Assembly: GCA_029168955.1 (NCBI GenBank)
Contig: JAPDOI010000038.1
Location: 2,817,001-2,881,000 of the forward strand
Source: Aplectana chamaeleonis
Lineage: Eukaryota > Nematoda > Chromadorea > Rhabditida > Cosmocercidae
DNA length: 64,000 nucleotides
Reading direction: 5' to 3'
Part shown: positions 11,670 to 23,481 of the stretch, piece by piece
Layout: each line of letters begins with the position of its first letter
Position numbering within the stretch: position 1 is the stretch's first letter
Notes under the pieces: generated by a model
What the model was told of the DNA's origin: nothing
The model's database searches: none
What the model saw: the letters and a program-made list of their open reading frames with translations, nothing else
Translations under genes and position numbers: made by a program

Positions 11670-12735
11670 TGCAGGGCGTCATAAAAGGAGTGCAGGACCC
11701 CAGTGAGGGTGTGCAAGAAGTCATAGAAAGTGTGCAGGACCCTAATCGGAGTGTGCAGGACGTCATAGAAAGTGCGCAGGCCCTAAGTAGGAATGTGCAG
11801 GACCCCAGCGGAAGTGTGCAGGACGTCATAGAGTGTGGAGGACCCCAGTGGTAGTGTGCAGGGCGTCATGGAAAGTGTGCAGGACCCCAGCGGAAGTGTG
11901 CAGGACGTCGTAGAAAGTGTGCAGGACTCCAGTGGGAGTATGCACGACGTCATAGAAAGTGTGCAGGACCCCGGTGGAAGTGTGCAGGACATCATAGAAA
12001 ATGTGCAGGTCCCCAGCGGGAGTGTACAGGACGTCATTGAAAGTGTACAGGACCCCAAAAGGAGTGTGCAGGACGTCATAGAAATTGAGCAGGACCCCAG
12101 GGGGAGGGTGCAGAACATCGTAGAAAATGTGCAGGACCCCAGAGGAAGTGTGCAGGACGTCATAGAAAGTGTGCAGGCCCCCGGTGGAAGTGCGCAGGAC
12201 ATCATAGAAAATGTGCAGGTCCCCAGCGGGAGTGTGCAGGACGTCACAAAGTGTACAGGACCCCAAAGGGAGTGTGCAGGACGTCATACAAATTGTGCAG
12301 GACCCCAGCGGGAGTGTGCAGGACATCGTAGAAAATGTGCAGGACCCCAGAGGAAGTGTGCAGGACGTCATAGAAAGTGTGCAGGACCCCGGTGGAAGTG
12401 CGCAGGACATCATAGAAAATGTGCAGGTCCCCAGCGGGAGTGTGCAGGACGTCATAGAAATTGTGCAGGACCCCAGCTGGAGTGTGCAGGACATAACAGA
12501 AAATGTGCAGGTCCTGAGTAGGAGTGCGCAGGACGTCATTGAATGTGTGCAGGACCCCAACGCGAGTGTGCAGCACGTCACAGATAGTGTGCAGGACCCA
12601 AATGGTAGGGTGCAGGACGTCATAGAGGGTGCGCAGGTCCCCAGTGGGAGTGTGCAGGACCCCAGTGGGAGTGTGCAGGTCATCAAAAGCTAGCAGGACC
12701 GCAGTGGGAGTGTGCAGGACGTTACCAAGAGTGAA
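11670..12735. repeat. Minisatellite, 21-bp unit arranged as 42-bp dimers
   Basis: About 25 dimers alternate GTGTGCAGGACCCCAGTGGGA and GTGTGCAGGACGTCATAGAAA. Because 21 is a multiple of three, several frames stay open on both strands. The + frame reads as SVQDPSGSVQDVIE repeats and the - frame as long LPLGSCTLSMTSC repeats. The same amino-acid phrase jumps frame near 11833 and again near 12244, so no single frame spans the array. There is no signal peptide or splice context. I treat it as non-coding. Diverged relatives are at 34500-34810, 44180-44470 and 48860-49025. Confidence 0.88.
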
Positions 12736-13200
12736 GAATTTGAAAAAAGGTTTTTTAAATTTTTTAATGCTAAATCTTAACCTTTTGTGGAGAAGAAAAC
12801 AGATTAGAAAACATGAATTTTGAGAAGCGTGCGACGCGTTTCGAGATTGACGCAGAACTCCTGAGACATTTTCTTGCCAGTTTTAGGAAACAAGCAGCAG
12901 GTCCACTTCCGCACCTTCTCTGTTCGCCACTCATTGCAACCGCTCAGTCATTTCGATTCCTAACTTCCAAAAACCAGTTTTTATATGTTGCAAGTCTGAG
13001 CTTATCAAAATCTGCACCACAAAAACATAAACAACCACCTACTAATTTCATTCATTGAGAACAAGGGCATGACGTTGGTGAACTAGGGAAACATCATATA
13101 AAACGAGAATGCGTTTGTCCTTATCATGATAGAGACGGTAAGGCGAGATTAATAGCTTGTGAACTCTACAAATTGGAAGAAAGGGCAGGGTAGCGACGTA
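12736..13200. other. Unassigned spacer
   Basis: The short open frames at 12813-13058 (+) and 13048-13248 (-) have no recognisable motif. I see nothing I can support here. Confidence 0.4.
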
Positions 13201-14035
13201 CTCTGCCAATTCGAGACTTGATGCTTCGGCGAAAGCGGCCTTTATCACGCTCTGTTATCATTAGGCATCAAATTCACCTTTAGCGCCGCCATCAAAGCTT
13301 ATCCGCGCAAAGGGTGAATTTGCTGAGCGGTTGGATATCACTCAGCGCAAAGCGTGAAAATACCGCCTGCGCTAACATGTTAATGCATATCAGTTGTTGA
13401 GCGGCTGGATACCACTCAGCGCAAAGGGTGAAATTACCGCCGTTGCTGGCATCTCAGAAATTTCTAAACAAATGAAAACATCCCAGCGAAAACATGATAA
13501 AACGAATAATCACGTCTCAATGTGTTTACTATGAGCACCGCCGGTATAAAAACAGCCTCATCCCACCAGAGTACTCATTCGGCATTCTGCTGCCGGCCCT
13601 GAAAGGTGGCTTCAGGTCACTCTCCGGGAGGCCAGCATAATTTTATTGCTGGAGGATACAGTGGGTATCCTCACGACGGGGGACGAGTTACGCCGGGGTC
13701 CGCAGAGGTGGCTCCTCACCGCAGACCTCGGTGAAGATTACGCTCATGTTGCGGACAAGGGGGCTTCCTTGCTGTGGACCTTCAAATTCGTGAAATTTTC
13801 GGGGTAAATTCACCCATTTTTCGGGAGGTTAATTCACCTCATTTTCGGGGTAAATTGGACCCTCTCTCGCTGCCAGCTCGCACCATTTTCACGGGAAATT
13901 CACCTCATTCTCACCTATCCTAGCGGCAAATTCACCCATACAGTGAATTTAGCGCGGCAAATTAAGACTTCTTGCCGACTTGTACATGAGCATCAAGTCT
14001 TTTTTGCTGAGGCATCAAGTCTCGAATTGGCAGAG
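13201..14035. mobile_element. 835-bp TIR element with TA flanks
   Basis: The left end CTCTGCCAATTCGAGACTTG and right end CAAGTCTCGAATTGGCAGAG are perfect inverted repeats over about 25 bp, each next to TA, as in the Tc1/mariner superfamily. The interior has direct repeats (GAGCGGTTGGATATCACTCAGCG and GAGCGGCTGGATACCACTCAGCG, differing at two positions, at about 13324 and 13397) and many AATTCACC motifs. No transposase is encoded, so it is non-autonomous. Confidence 0.8.
13545..13672 (+). promoter_or_regulatory. TATA box, initiator-like site and three hairpins
   Basis: TATAAAAA at 13545 is followed about 30 bp later by CTCATTC. Three small hairpins come next: CCTGAA/TTCAGG (13598-13616), CCAGCA/TGCTGG with a T-rich loop (13632-13652), and GAGGATAC/GTATCCTC (13652-13672). 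This looks like an LTR-type core promoter or a structured transcript captured in the TIR element. It is not a match to any snRNA or spliced-leader RNA I know. Confidence 0.3.
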
Positions 14036-15164
14036 TAAGGGAAGGAAGTGCAGAAGGGGATGTGAATTTTATGCCGGTAGCAACCGACGATTTACTGCTG
14101 GCTTCTTATGTTTTGCTTTTTGATCCCACATTGTGATACCCCCACGGCCTGCTGTAAATGTACGGCACCCTGCTCTGCTCAGGAGAGTCCATACCTACGT
14201 ACAGCAACTTTCGGTTAGACGGAAGTCAGTCACCACCGTTCTAACTAACTAATCCGTCTCAGGTAGTTGGCTCACGCAAAAGTTTCTGTGAGCGAAAACT
14301 TCGCTAGGTCTCGCTAGTATCCTACTAAAGGCTTACCATGTTTCGCTGAGATTAGGACCATGAGCGCAGAAACACAGCGCACGGGAAATTTAATGTTTTC
14401 ATTCAACATACGTCAAGTACTATGATTTGGTGATGAGGTGGCGATCTGAATTCCGTTCTTTGCTTGTGCTCGTAGAACAGTTGTTATCGTGCCTACACTG
14501 TTGCCCCAGTCGTTTTGCGCCTTTACCTTGACAAATGTGCCGAATCCACGTCATTCTTGTACTTGGGCAATGTGGGCTGTGAGCTCTCACTTTAATGAAT
14601 GTAGGGATAGTGTCCCTTGTGTTTGTGTGATGAATGCCGTCCTTGTACGCAATATGAGCAGTCAACACAGTCTCCACTTACGTTTACGAGCCTTCGCGAG
14701 ATGGCAGTCTGATACCTTCTTTCTCAGCCTTTACCTTTTTTCCTCCTGGAAGGCATCCAGCTCATACGGCAAGAAGCGGCGTTGTGCACGCAGCAAGTTC
14801 TTATCCAGCTGAAGCATGGGTGGAGCCTCAGTCGTGACCCAATTGAAAAAAACCCTATGACTCCATTCGTCGTGAGAGAAAACTCGGAGGAACTGTCTCA
14901 GCTTTTCCGAAACATGTGAAGCTAATACTTCTTGACCTTGCACCTCTAACTCTTTCCTCCGCCCGGTATTCTGTATTTATTTATGCAGCTGAACGGTTAG
15001 CAAAAGGACAGTGCACCACGACCTCTGAATACTTGAATGCTGGGATGGATATTTGTATACCTCTCACATGTGAACTTGGTTGAACCATAGATAAAAAAAG
15101 ACAGTGGTTCACTGATTGACTGAACCATTCTGACTCGAAGGAAAGAATCGGTATCCGATACAAT
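14036..15164 (+). other. 5' flank of gene 2
   Basis: Text near 14701-14735 (TGATACCTTCTTTCTCA) is shared with 39993-40014 upstream of gene 4, which suggests that the duplicated unit included several hundred bases of flank. No gene is seen, and the short open frames have no motif. Confidence 0.4.
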
Positions 15165-16985
15165 ATGAAGCGTGTTCTTCTTGTCTCTATGGTTATTGGA
15201 GCAGTCATCTGTATGCCAGCTTCAACTGGAAAAAATTCAGGTATGATTATTTTTGCGATTCTTCACATGTGATTCATATCGTCTGCTTCCATGAAAGAGT
15301 GAGTCTCACACATCTATGAGGTGCCTACCGGAACGGAGAAGCCTCATTATTCGATCGCTTATCATCACCTCTATTAGCATGCTTGCTGCCTTACACTCTC
15401 ACGCTTGCAAGTGGAACAATTGAATGGGTGCCGCCCACTCCAAGCGAAGAGACCATGCAGTTCTGTTCCTATGTGAGCGAAGAGGGAGATATAACATGGA
15501 TCCGTTCTACGATGGGCTTGTGATGAGGATCACTTGTGCGCACCTTTTTTCTCTTTTTGCACATACTGAAGGAAAATTGGCGCACGTGGCTCTTCTGGGT
15601 CCAAAGTTTAGGCTCCTATTAAAAGGAGTAGATTTATCCACCGCTGCCGTATCCTACACTCGAAGCCATCCTACGCGGTAAGAACCGCTATGCTTTCTTT
15701 CTGCTCAGCGGCTTAATTGGACCAGACTGGGAGAACCGACAATGTTTGGTTCAGAAATGCTCCAATCGGAAGATATGGAGCTTCTTTAGGTGATCAGATT
15801 TACCAAATTTTAACAGTCACTCCCCACTCTAGATAGACAGAACGTATGACACGCTGAAAACAGAGCGTACCGTTGTCTGCTGACGCTTAGTGGAATAGAA
15901 ATGACAGTTGGCAATTGCAAATCGTTGAGTGGAAACGAAACACATGCGGATTGGAATGCAAACTGAAATAGAAAAGAATTACAGAAAAAAAATCAATTCT
16001 TTTGCTGAGGAATCCGCAACCGTATAAGTCCGAAATTCTCGTACAGAAAAAAGCAAGTAAAACGTTTGGTTAAGCCGAGATCTACAGTTCAGAAATAACT
16101 GCTTTAGATGACACAGTGGTTGGTAGAGAAAATAAGCAGTGGGTCGAGGTTTGTTTGTAAAATTTGCTGTGCTGTAGCCTACCAAAAATGCAATAATTGC
16201 AGCAAAAATTTATTTAAGCTGATGAAGATAGCCCGAAATGACACTATGACGAGAGAGGAGCGTATCAGAATGATTAAAGTCCTTGCTGGAAAACTAAAAG
16301 CGGAAGATAAGGTGAGAAATATAGTCTCCTTTTAGACTGTAGTCCAGTGAATGGAGGGGACTGCGGACGTAGACTGGCGCGCGCGATCGAAACACCGTTG
16401 GTCGCAAACGCCGCAGGGACAGCCGCTTCGATCGCCCCACTTCGGGAAATTCATTTCTTTGAGTGTATATTTTCGCACATGAACACAAATACACACTTTA
16501 TTATTGCAGAAGAAGTTGTTGGAAGGAGCGCAGAGGGTGATCATTTACATTGAGTGGTTAAACGAATACTCAAGAAGATATTCACTGAATGTGAGGTTTT
16601 TTTGGATCCAATTACACAGAAGGTGCAAATGGAGGGCCCACAGTTAAAGGTTCAAGCTACATTTCGAAAAGTTTTTAACATACTGTGTGGACTTGACTCT
16701 CTGGAAAAGTCATTGGTGGAAAGACGGGAGCAGGTGAGGCTTTCCCAATAGGCTTATGTCTTTTTATCATAGTCCAAAATGTATGCATACGTTCTAAGGT
16801 TCGGAACGTAATAAGCGCGCTTACACACAGTGATGTGGTCGAGATCATACAACTTGGCGTCGCTTCTGAGGTAAGCTTTCTCGCGAGTAGTCATTCCAAA
16901 GAGAACTTATAGCTGATCGACTATCTTCGTTTTACAGAAAAAGGCGTCACAGCTGGGAATGCGCCACCTCATGCGTCCACACTGA
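15165..16985 (+). CDS. Paralogue 2: small secreted helical protein, compact copy
   Basis: Exons 15165-15240, 16093-16148, 16219-16311, 16510-16590, 16650-16733, 16799-16870, 16938-16985 (510 nt, 169 residues, open throughout). Exon 1 is a clean signal peptide, MKRVLLVSMVIGAVICMPAS. Exon 3 reads LMKIARNDTMTREERIRM with one N-glycosylation sequon. Exon 4 holds YIEWLNEYSRRYSLN, exon 5 VQATFRKVFNILCGLDSL and exon 6 LTHSDVVEIIQLG. The largest intron is only 852 bp and no transposon is present, so this is the cleanest model for the family. The exon 2 acceptor could instead be at 16107 (15 nt shorter, same frame). A TGA ends the protein early, yet the next codons (ATTGAAGACTCACCGGAGAG) still match the tail of gene 3. 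Function unknown; SXP/RAL-2-like is a hypothesis. Confidence 0.8.
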
Positions 16986-17080
16986 GAACCTATTGAAGAC
17001 TCACCGGAGAGGCGAATGAAGATTGTCCCGCACTCACATATGATCTTCAAACTTTGAATGGAATTGATACGATTTATATT

Positions 17081-17640
17081 GGGTTGATGCATAATCATGA
17101 AACGTTTTTAAAAAATATTTCTGTTTAACAAAAACAATATACATATAATCAAAACATGTTTACAGGACTGGTCGAAGTTTTGCGCATCCCCAAAGGATTG
17201 ATATACGCCGAGAACTTTATCCTTTATCCTTTATGTTTGAAGGATCATTTGAGAGCATAATCACCATCCACTCCAAAAACTGCTTCCGATTTGCTTGGCA
17301 GTCGGTCAATTCCACTTGCGAACTAGTCACGATTCTTGGAGGCAATCCACGCTTTGACATCAGCCACCAAGTCACATAAGTGGTCGTATACTTTGTTTGC
17401 TTGCCAGTTTTTCAGAGAGCGGTTGACATGACAGTCAGTTGGTGCTTCTGTCGGTGAGTACGGCGGATGTAAGAACAGATCCCATCCCTCATGGCGATGG
17501 ATTCGATTACACGGCGCTCAACATGTGGACGGGCGTTATCAGTCTTTTCTCCTCGTTTGCAGCGTTGAGGCGATCAAGCTGAGCCAGATAGACGTCGCAT
17601 TCAGATCGGATAACGACATATTAGGGGGTGCGTGTTAACT
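17081..17640 (-). pseudogene. Mariner transposase fragment
   Basis: Read on the minus strand it gives DNARPHVERRVIES, which contains the second catalytic Asp, then frameshifted text ending in KNWQANKVYDHLCDLVADV and WIASKNRDWF, typical of the C-terminal half of mariner transposases. The end GGGTTGATGCATAA at 17081 resembles the termini of the element at 55068. The N-terminal half is absent. Confidence 0.7.
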
Positions 17641-19486
17641 TTTGAAACGCACTGCACTTCATCGTCAACCGAAATCGCTAGCAGCTGTGACTGCGTTCTA
17701 TGAATCAACCGAAACAGAGGCGCTTGCCGCTCTTATCGCCTATCTCATTTCAAAACAGTTTAGCTCAACGAAGAATCGTTGTGGAATAAAACATTCGTAT
17801 GCATAGAAACGAAGGGAAAGACAGTGTCGATTATTACGAGATCGTGATGGTAAACGAGTTCACCTAAAACGTGACTTCTCTACATTATCGATAAACGAAT
17901 GGTCCTTGACAACGTTCGGGTCAGCGTAATAATGGTTGTCAGGCGAAATGCTGACAGACACAATGGATCCCTATAGAAAACCACTGCTAAAATCGTGTGA
18001 TGAAATCGTGGCAGTGCCACTGAGGGATTTCTCGCATATGCATCCTCTAGTGATGATGACTTCGACTTCTACCCTTCTAAGTGAAGCAGTCGCATTGCCT
18101 AATGACACACGTTTACATTGCTCGTCAGAACTTCGTGCTCACCTTATTATTCAGATTTCTGGATCGCTCGCAGGTTTTCCGCTTTTGAAACTTGCATCAA
18201 TTTTCTCAGCACATAGGAAAACCCTGTGCCCTCGTATTCAACAACAGTGGACTGGAAGTTTATCTTTTTTATTATTCTACGAGAACGCATCGAGTGGATG
18301 CTTTATGCTTACCCTACGACTTTTGCAACTTTCGCGTGTTTGTTAAGGCTCAACCATTCCAAAATGGGTATTGGACGTATTGCCTATCCAATAGAGCATA
18401 TTTACAGCTTACTCAAGTTCACGAGGTGAGTTGGAATGGGAAGCGGAATAAGCACATATGAGCGCTTCTGTGCTGGACTGGTCAAGCAACAAATCGGCGG
18501 AACTATTAGATGTATTGAAGGCTCTGTTAGATGATATCGTTCTTATAATAAAAAATATATGTGAATTCGCCCACCCAAACTTTTGAGTCTAGCCATGGTT
18601 TCGCTTTCCTCAAACTTCCGCCTGACACCAATCAGATAAGATCGCATCTCTAAATTTCAGCTTCAGCTTCTCCAGAGTTCGGATTCTCCAGAGTTTTCTC
18701 GAAGCGCTGCAACTCCGGGAGATTCAGTTCTGAGCGCAAAGAAGAAAAGAGGGGGAGAAGCCCAGCGCTGAATCTCTCGGTGTTACACCACTAAGAACTG
18801 TGGTCAATTAGCCGTGCAAAAACACATTAAGGCAAATATAGATACATAAAAGGATGCCGACAATGACAAGTTTTACTATGATAGATCAGAAAAAGACTAG
18901 TGCCACTAGAGGACCCTTCATGACGAGCTATTATCATTTTGCCGCAGTCTTCGTTGGTGAAACGACTTAGCGTCGTGCAGGTTTTCTGAGCCGTGGGACT
19001 GGTAAGGCAATGTCGTTTTGTTTGGTATAAACTTCATGATAGCCTTTCTTTCTCATTTTGAGGAGGTCGAAGTAAGGCCTATCGAGTTTATCATGTCAGA
19101 ATCTCCTTACCATTGATATCCTTCGTCATGCCGACCGCTCCGCTGATTGCTTCGCCCGAACTCAACAATGGAGAAAGACTTTAGTCATCGAAGCATTGAA
19201 TGAAAATGTTTGCTGTCATGTATTTGCTCTCAAAAGCTCCATAAATTGGTTTCGTTACTAGCATCAGGTTCTAGTGCAGCGCACTCTTTCGCTGCACTAG
19301 GACTTGGATACTAAGCAAAGAGTGATTTTTGAACCTTGCCCGCGTTTTCTATCTGTACAGGGACTCATGTTCAACCAGAAACAAAACAATACTGTAGTAG
19401 GAATCGACATATTGGGTCACAAACAATCGGGAAACTCCCTTAACCTCGAAATTTCGGGTTGGCTTAAATTTTTAACGCGCGCTGTA
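17641..19486. other. Unassigned region with one coding-like frame
   Basis: The + frame at 18192-18461 contains RVDALCLPYDFCNFRVFVKA, which has coding-like composition but matches no family I can name. Overlapping frames are also open. At 19050-19190 there is a repeat related to 53880-54100. At 19272-19301 the hairpin CTAGTGCAGCG/CGCTGCACTAG occurs. The ACGCGCGCTGTA before 19487 looks like the end of another Tc element. Confidence 0.3.
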
Positions 19487-21181
19487 CAGTCTGTCGCATA
19501 ACTATAGGGACACCTGATTTTTTGCTATAATTTTTGCAGCTTTGTAGTTGGAACATTATAGTGTGGACCATTAGATTTCTTCCTAAAAATATATTCATAA
19601 ACCAATTTTCAGCGCGTTTCGCAGTCTCTGGAAGGTTTTACGCTTGGTTTTGCTCGAAACGGTCATTTTTGACCGTCGCATAATTACTGGGACTCCCTTC
19701 AAGCTTTATAGGGTTTCTTCAGCAGGGAGTGTTTTTCGTTCCTCATCCATTGCTGGCTCCCACATTTGCGAAGGCTACGACGCTCTCCAATTCAAGAAAT
19801 CCCCCATTTCTGCCCACCGCGACCCTGAATTGTCGAACCTTGCGATTTCCGAACTGGTCGCTCTGTACATGTTATATGCTAACCCGTCAAGTCTCCGCAC
19901 ACATACGGAATCACTAAAAAACCGGGAAAGTCGAAGAAGAGCAGTGAACGAGAAAGAAGGTTTGTTACGCACAAAGCTATGTACAAGCTCCCTGAGAACT
20001 TTCTGTTGGCTGTCACATGATCCATCTCATCATCGTTAACTCGGGAGGCCTGCTCCCAGAGAGGATGAAGTTTCCTGTTCCTAGAATGACCCACTCTCAA
20101 AAAGTGAAACGACTCGCTCTCGCCAAGGACAACATGGGTAGCGATTGGAACAGGGTGTGAATTTTTTCGTTCAGGGAAAAATATGTTTCATGCTTCATTT
20201 CGGCTAGATTATGGGTACAAGTCGTGTTTTCCGATGAGAAAAATTGAAATTCGGCTGGCCTCGATGGATATCTGTTGACTCTAGGTGGGTTTTAGAAACT
20301 GGAAAGTATAGTAAAAATTGGAGAAAACTGTATAGAAAAGCCATATCGAGTCGGCTGTAAACTCGACTGACTCCAGCGCGTGCGGCCGCAAAGCGCGTCG
20401 AGACGCACTTGCGGACCGGAATTTCGCCCAGATAAGCACAGTACTTTTCTGAGATGAGTGCCAGAGGTGGAAGCCTCATGGTTTGGGAGGCGTTTTGTGA
20501 CTCTGATACGGTGTCTTTCACAGTTATTTAATCCATAACCGATTCAGTTAACTAGCAGAACCTCCTTCGAACGCACGTGCTTTCAAGGTTAAGGGTTTGC
20601 ACTCGAGCGCGTCACACTTTTCAACAGCGAAACGCAGCTGTCCATGCGAGACGCTCGACAATGGCTTGGTTCCAAACCAGGAACATCGATTTGGTGAGCG
20701 GGTCGGCAATCCTAATCCCAGTAAAAACATCTGCGGCATCATTTTGTGTCAGGAGTATGCAAATGGGAAACAGTATTTCATCAAGAAAGACCTAAAAAAA
20801 TACGGTCTTCAACTCCTGGCACAACATTCCTCAGTCAACGGTCAGCGAACGCATTGCTTCTAGGCCGAATCGCATTTGTTCCGTTATTTCAGGATCGGGT
20901 AAATCCATTGACTAACAATATGTTCTAATATTGCTTTTTTCAGTTTGAAATAAATATTCTTGTGAGCACGCCAGCGTCCCTATAATAATGCGACGGTCAA
21001 AAATGACCGTTTTCAGCCAAATCAAGCGTGAAACCTTACAGAGACAACCACACTCCCTGAAAATCGGTCTGCGAGTATACTTTACCAGGAAATCTAGTGG
21101 TCTACACCATACCCGGCTGGCTCCAAGGCGGCGAAAAGTAGAGCAAAAGTTCAAGTGTCCCTATAGTTATGCGTCGGGCTG
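19487..21181 (+). mobile_element. Degenerate Tc1-like transposon with long TIRs
   Basis: The outer ends CAGTCTGTCGCATAACTATA and the complement of CTATAGTTATGCGTCGGGCTG are inverted and flanked by TA. A second related motif (GACGGTCAAAAATGACCG region) lies near the inner edge of each arm (about 19660 and 20990), so each TIR is roughly 220 bp. Inside, frameshifted + strand text matches Tc1 transposases: VKRLALAKDNMGSDWNRV near 20104-20157, VVFSDEKN near 20222, NAAVHARRSTMAWFQTRNID near 20634-20690, and QEYANGKQYF near 20752. The coding region is full of stops. Confidence 0.83.
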
Positions 21182-23462
21182 TAGTTGTTGCCGACCGCTG
21201 ACAAGAGGCTGCCCGAATAATGAAACTTTGGTTTATGCGAATAGACGTTTGATCCACACTTAACCACTGATCACGCTTGGTAGCGGGGAACATTGGTTAT
21301 TCACTGATTATCGAACGATTCGTCTCTATCTGCATTGTTGAGTGCAGCTTATTCTTGCATGGAAGAATTTGGTTTGCAATATGCTCTCATGGAAATGTGA
21401 GGATTTGTAAGTGCAAGCGTGGGTTCACGGGCAAAAATCAGTTACACCTCTCCAAGAGCACATATATATAATCCCCAGGAAGCGTCGTCATTGTTTCATT
21501 CAGTTGTAAGCTGACAACGTTTATCTTACTCACCTCACTTCCATAAGTTTGAGTGTAATAGGCAGCTGCTGAATCAAAGGTTCTGTCAAAACCGTGGGGG
21601 GGGGGCAGGCCCATACAGTGAAAATGCGATGTTGCTAGATCACTCTGGGTGAATCTTTTGTGGTCGCCAGTTTGAAGAGGGGTGTTATGCGTGAGTTGCA
21701 AGTAATGTGCCGTGATCTTTGACTGTCCCGGCTGTTCATGCAGTGCAGATTGAGCCCAATCTAGTATTGTGCCGGGTGTATGACCCCAATCGACAGTAAC
21801 CGCTGACCCTCAACGAGGGAGTAGTATTTGTCACACTAATATTTTGGGTTCCTTATTGTGCGCTGGCGCAAGCTCTGTGCACTTATTTGCAAAAAAAGCT
21901 AAATTCTTGTTGCTTCTGCGCGTGCTGGTCAGGAGCGTATTTGAAGGCAGTGAGAGAGCGTAGGGCAGGCGGAGGCTGCATCATGGCGCACGCCGCACGC
22001 GCCATGTGTGATGAGAATTACAGTTTATAAGGCCGGGATCACACTTCCCGCGCCCACCGACAGCGACAGTGGGCTTCAGACATATCGTTTTCCTTTTGTG
22101 AAGATCGATTTACAAAGAATATGTAATAACATGTGCTCACCAAGTTTGCTCCAGCGTCTAATAAGGAACTCAAGGTATCAATGTGATTCTTGCCGCACGT
22201 TGTGGGGTGTAGCAACGTCCACAGTTTCATCAACAAGAGCTTTCCGACTACACGTTGGTTGTCGCTGCAGTAGACTGTGAAGCCTAGGAATTGCGAAACT
22301 GATTTTGCAAGGCCTCCTTATCCCCAAGCAGTACTCTCAAAGGGGCTGTTTGTTGGGACCATTAAATGATTTGTGTACTAACCTTCTGAATGTCTCAACT
22401 ATCCTTTGATCTGTTCTTTCCTCTAATTATATATTTATTCATCAAAATCTAAATCGCAACGGTTAGTAAAAATAGAGCCTTTCTGCAAAGACTTCCGATT
22501 TTTTTCCTGGCAATGCCCTCCATCAATATAATCCAGCATACAACGTCTCTCGCTTTCTGGCAGTGACGTCTTGCTGTTTCTTCAAACCAGCGTATCCGTT
22601 CCCTCCAACGAGAGTTCCTGGAGGATCAGCAGACATGGTAGGCTTATAGACCCATGCTTGCCAACTGCGGATTGGGTCGAGTCTTCTCTGTTCCGTTCTT
22701 CTTGAGTGGCGGTGTGATAGTAAGGATGGAAAAGCCGGTGGAAGTCGACCGCTCACGCTCGCATGACTGAGAAAACTGTTTCCTTCATTGTTAGGCCCGA
22801 ATTAACTCTCTCTTGCCCAATGTGTCCTTACATTTTTGACTGACCCCATTGTTTGCCGATTGCAAATTCGTTCATCACGCCGTATAACTGGTCCAATCCT
22901 GGGAAATGTTTCACTGAATTAGGCCAAATAGCGGAACTCCCGCCATTCTACCGATACTCCACCGCCATTCAATCGATTTCACATCGCGAGGCAGCCGCTC
23001 AGTACCTATCCCACTATCCACTAGATTTTCAAAACTCCTAGGTGTTTCCAGTTGCGCAGAAGGGACTCCGGGGACATTCCACAACAGGGAGCATCCCTTG
23101 GGGGTCTTAAAAAAAGTGATCTATACTCCCGTGGTCTACGATGGGGGCACCTCACTGCTGGTGGGATGGGTCCGCAGTAGGGAGGGCATCACCCATCCAC
23201 CCTCAGACAAAAATGCGTTAAGGACCCCTTTGAAGTTCGAGTGCACAGGGTGGAATGCTGATTTGGTTGGGTTTCTCCCGCCTCTCCAGGAGTTGGAATA
23301 CACGATGGCCACCACCCTTCACATTTGAGTCAGACCAACTTCTTGCATTCGTTTTTACCTTTTCTTGTTAGACGTGACACCCAAAAAGCCCGTTAGTGGT
23401 TAGCCGTAACTATGCACATCTCTGGTTGGGAGTGACTCAGAATAGCGGCAAATCTCTGATTT
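21182..23462. other. Repeat-rich spacer before gene 3
   Basis: At 21285-21440 one frame reads ICIVECS...ICKCKRGFTG, an EGF-like ending; related blocks are at 60044 and 62094. At 22027 a TAAGGCCGGGATCACACTT end matches the small foldback element at 47807. There is a short run of G at about 21594-21605. I see no complete gene. Confidence 0.35.
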
Positions 23463-23474
23463 CTGATTTTTCAG
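23463..23474 (+). promoter_or_regulatory. Possible trans-splice acceptor for gene 3
   Basis: CTGATTTTTCAG lies 7 nt before the ATG at 23482 with no upstream exon visible, as expected for a nematode spliced-leader acceptor. Gene 5 has GATTTAG ending at 52435, 6 nt before its ATG. Confidence 0.4.
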
Positions 23475-23481
23475 CAGAAAC

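Noticed and set aside
11835..12686. Long open frames (228 aa on +, 286 aa on -) as repeat-protein genes
   Set aside because: They come from a 21-bp period with no stop codon; the same phrase changes frame at 11833 and 12244, and frames are open on both strands.
13598..13672. snRNA or spliced-leader RNA gene
   Set aside because: Hairpins and a T-rich loop are present, but no conserved U1-U6 or SL sequence and no Sm-site context outside a hairpin loop.
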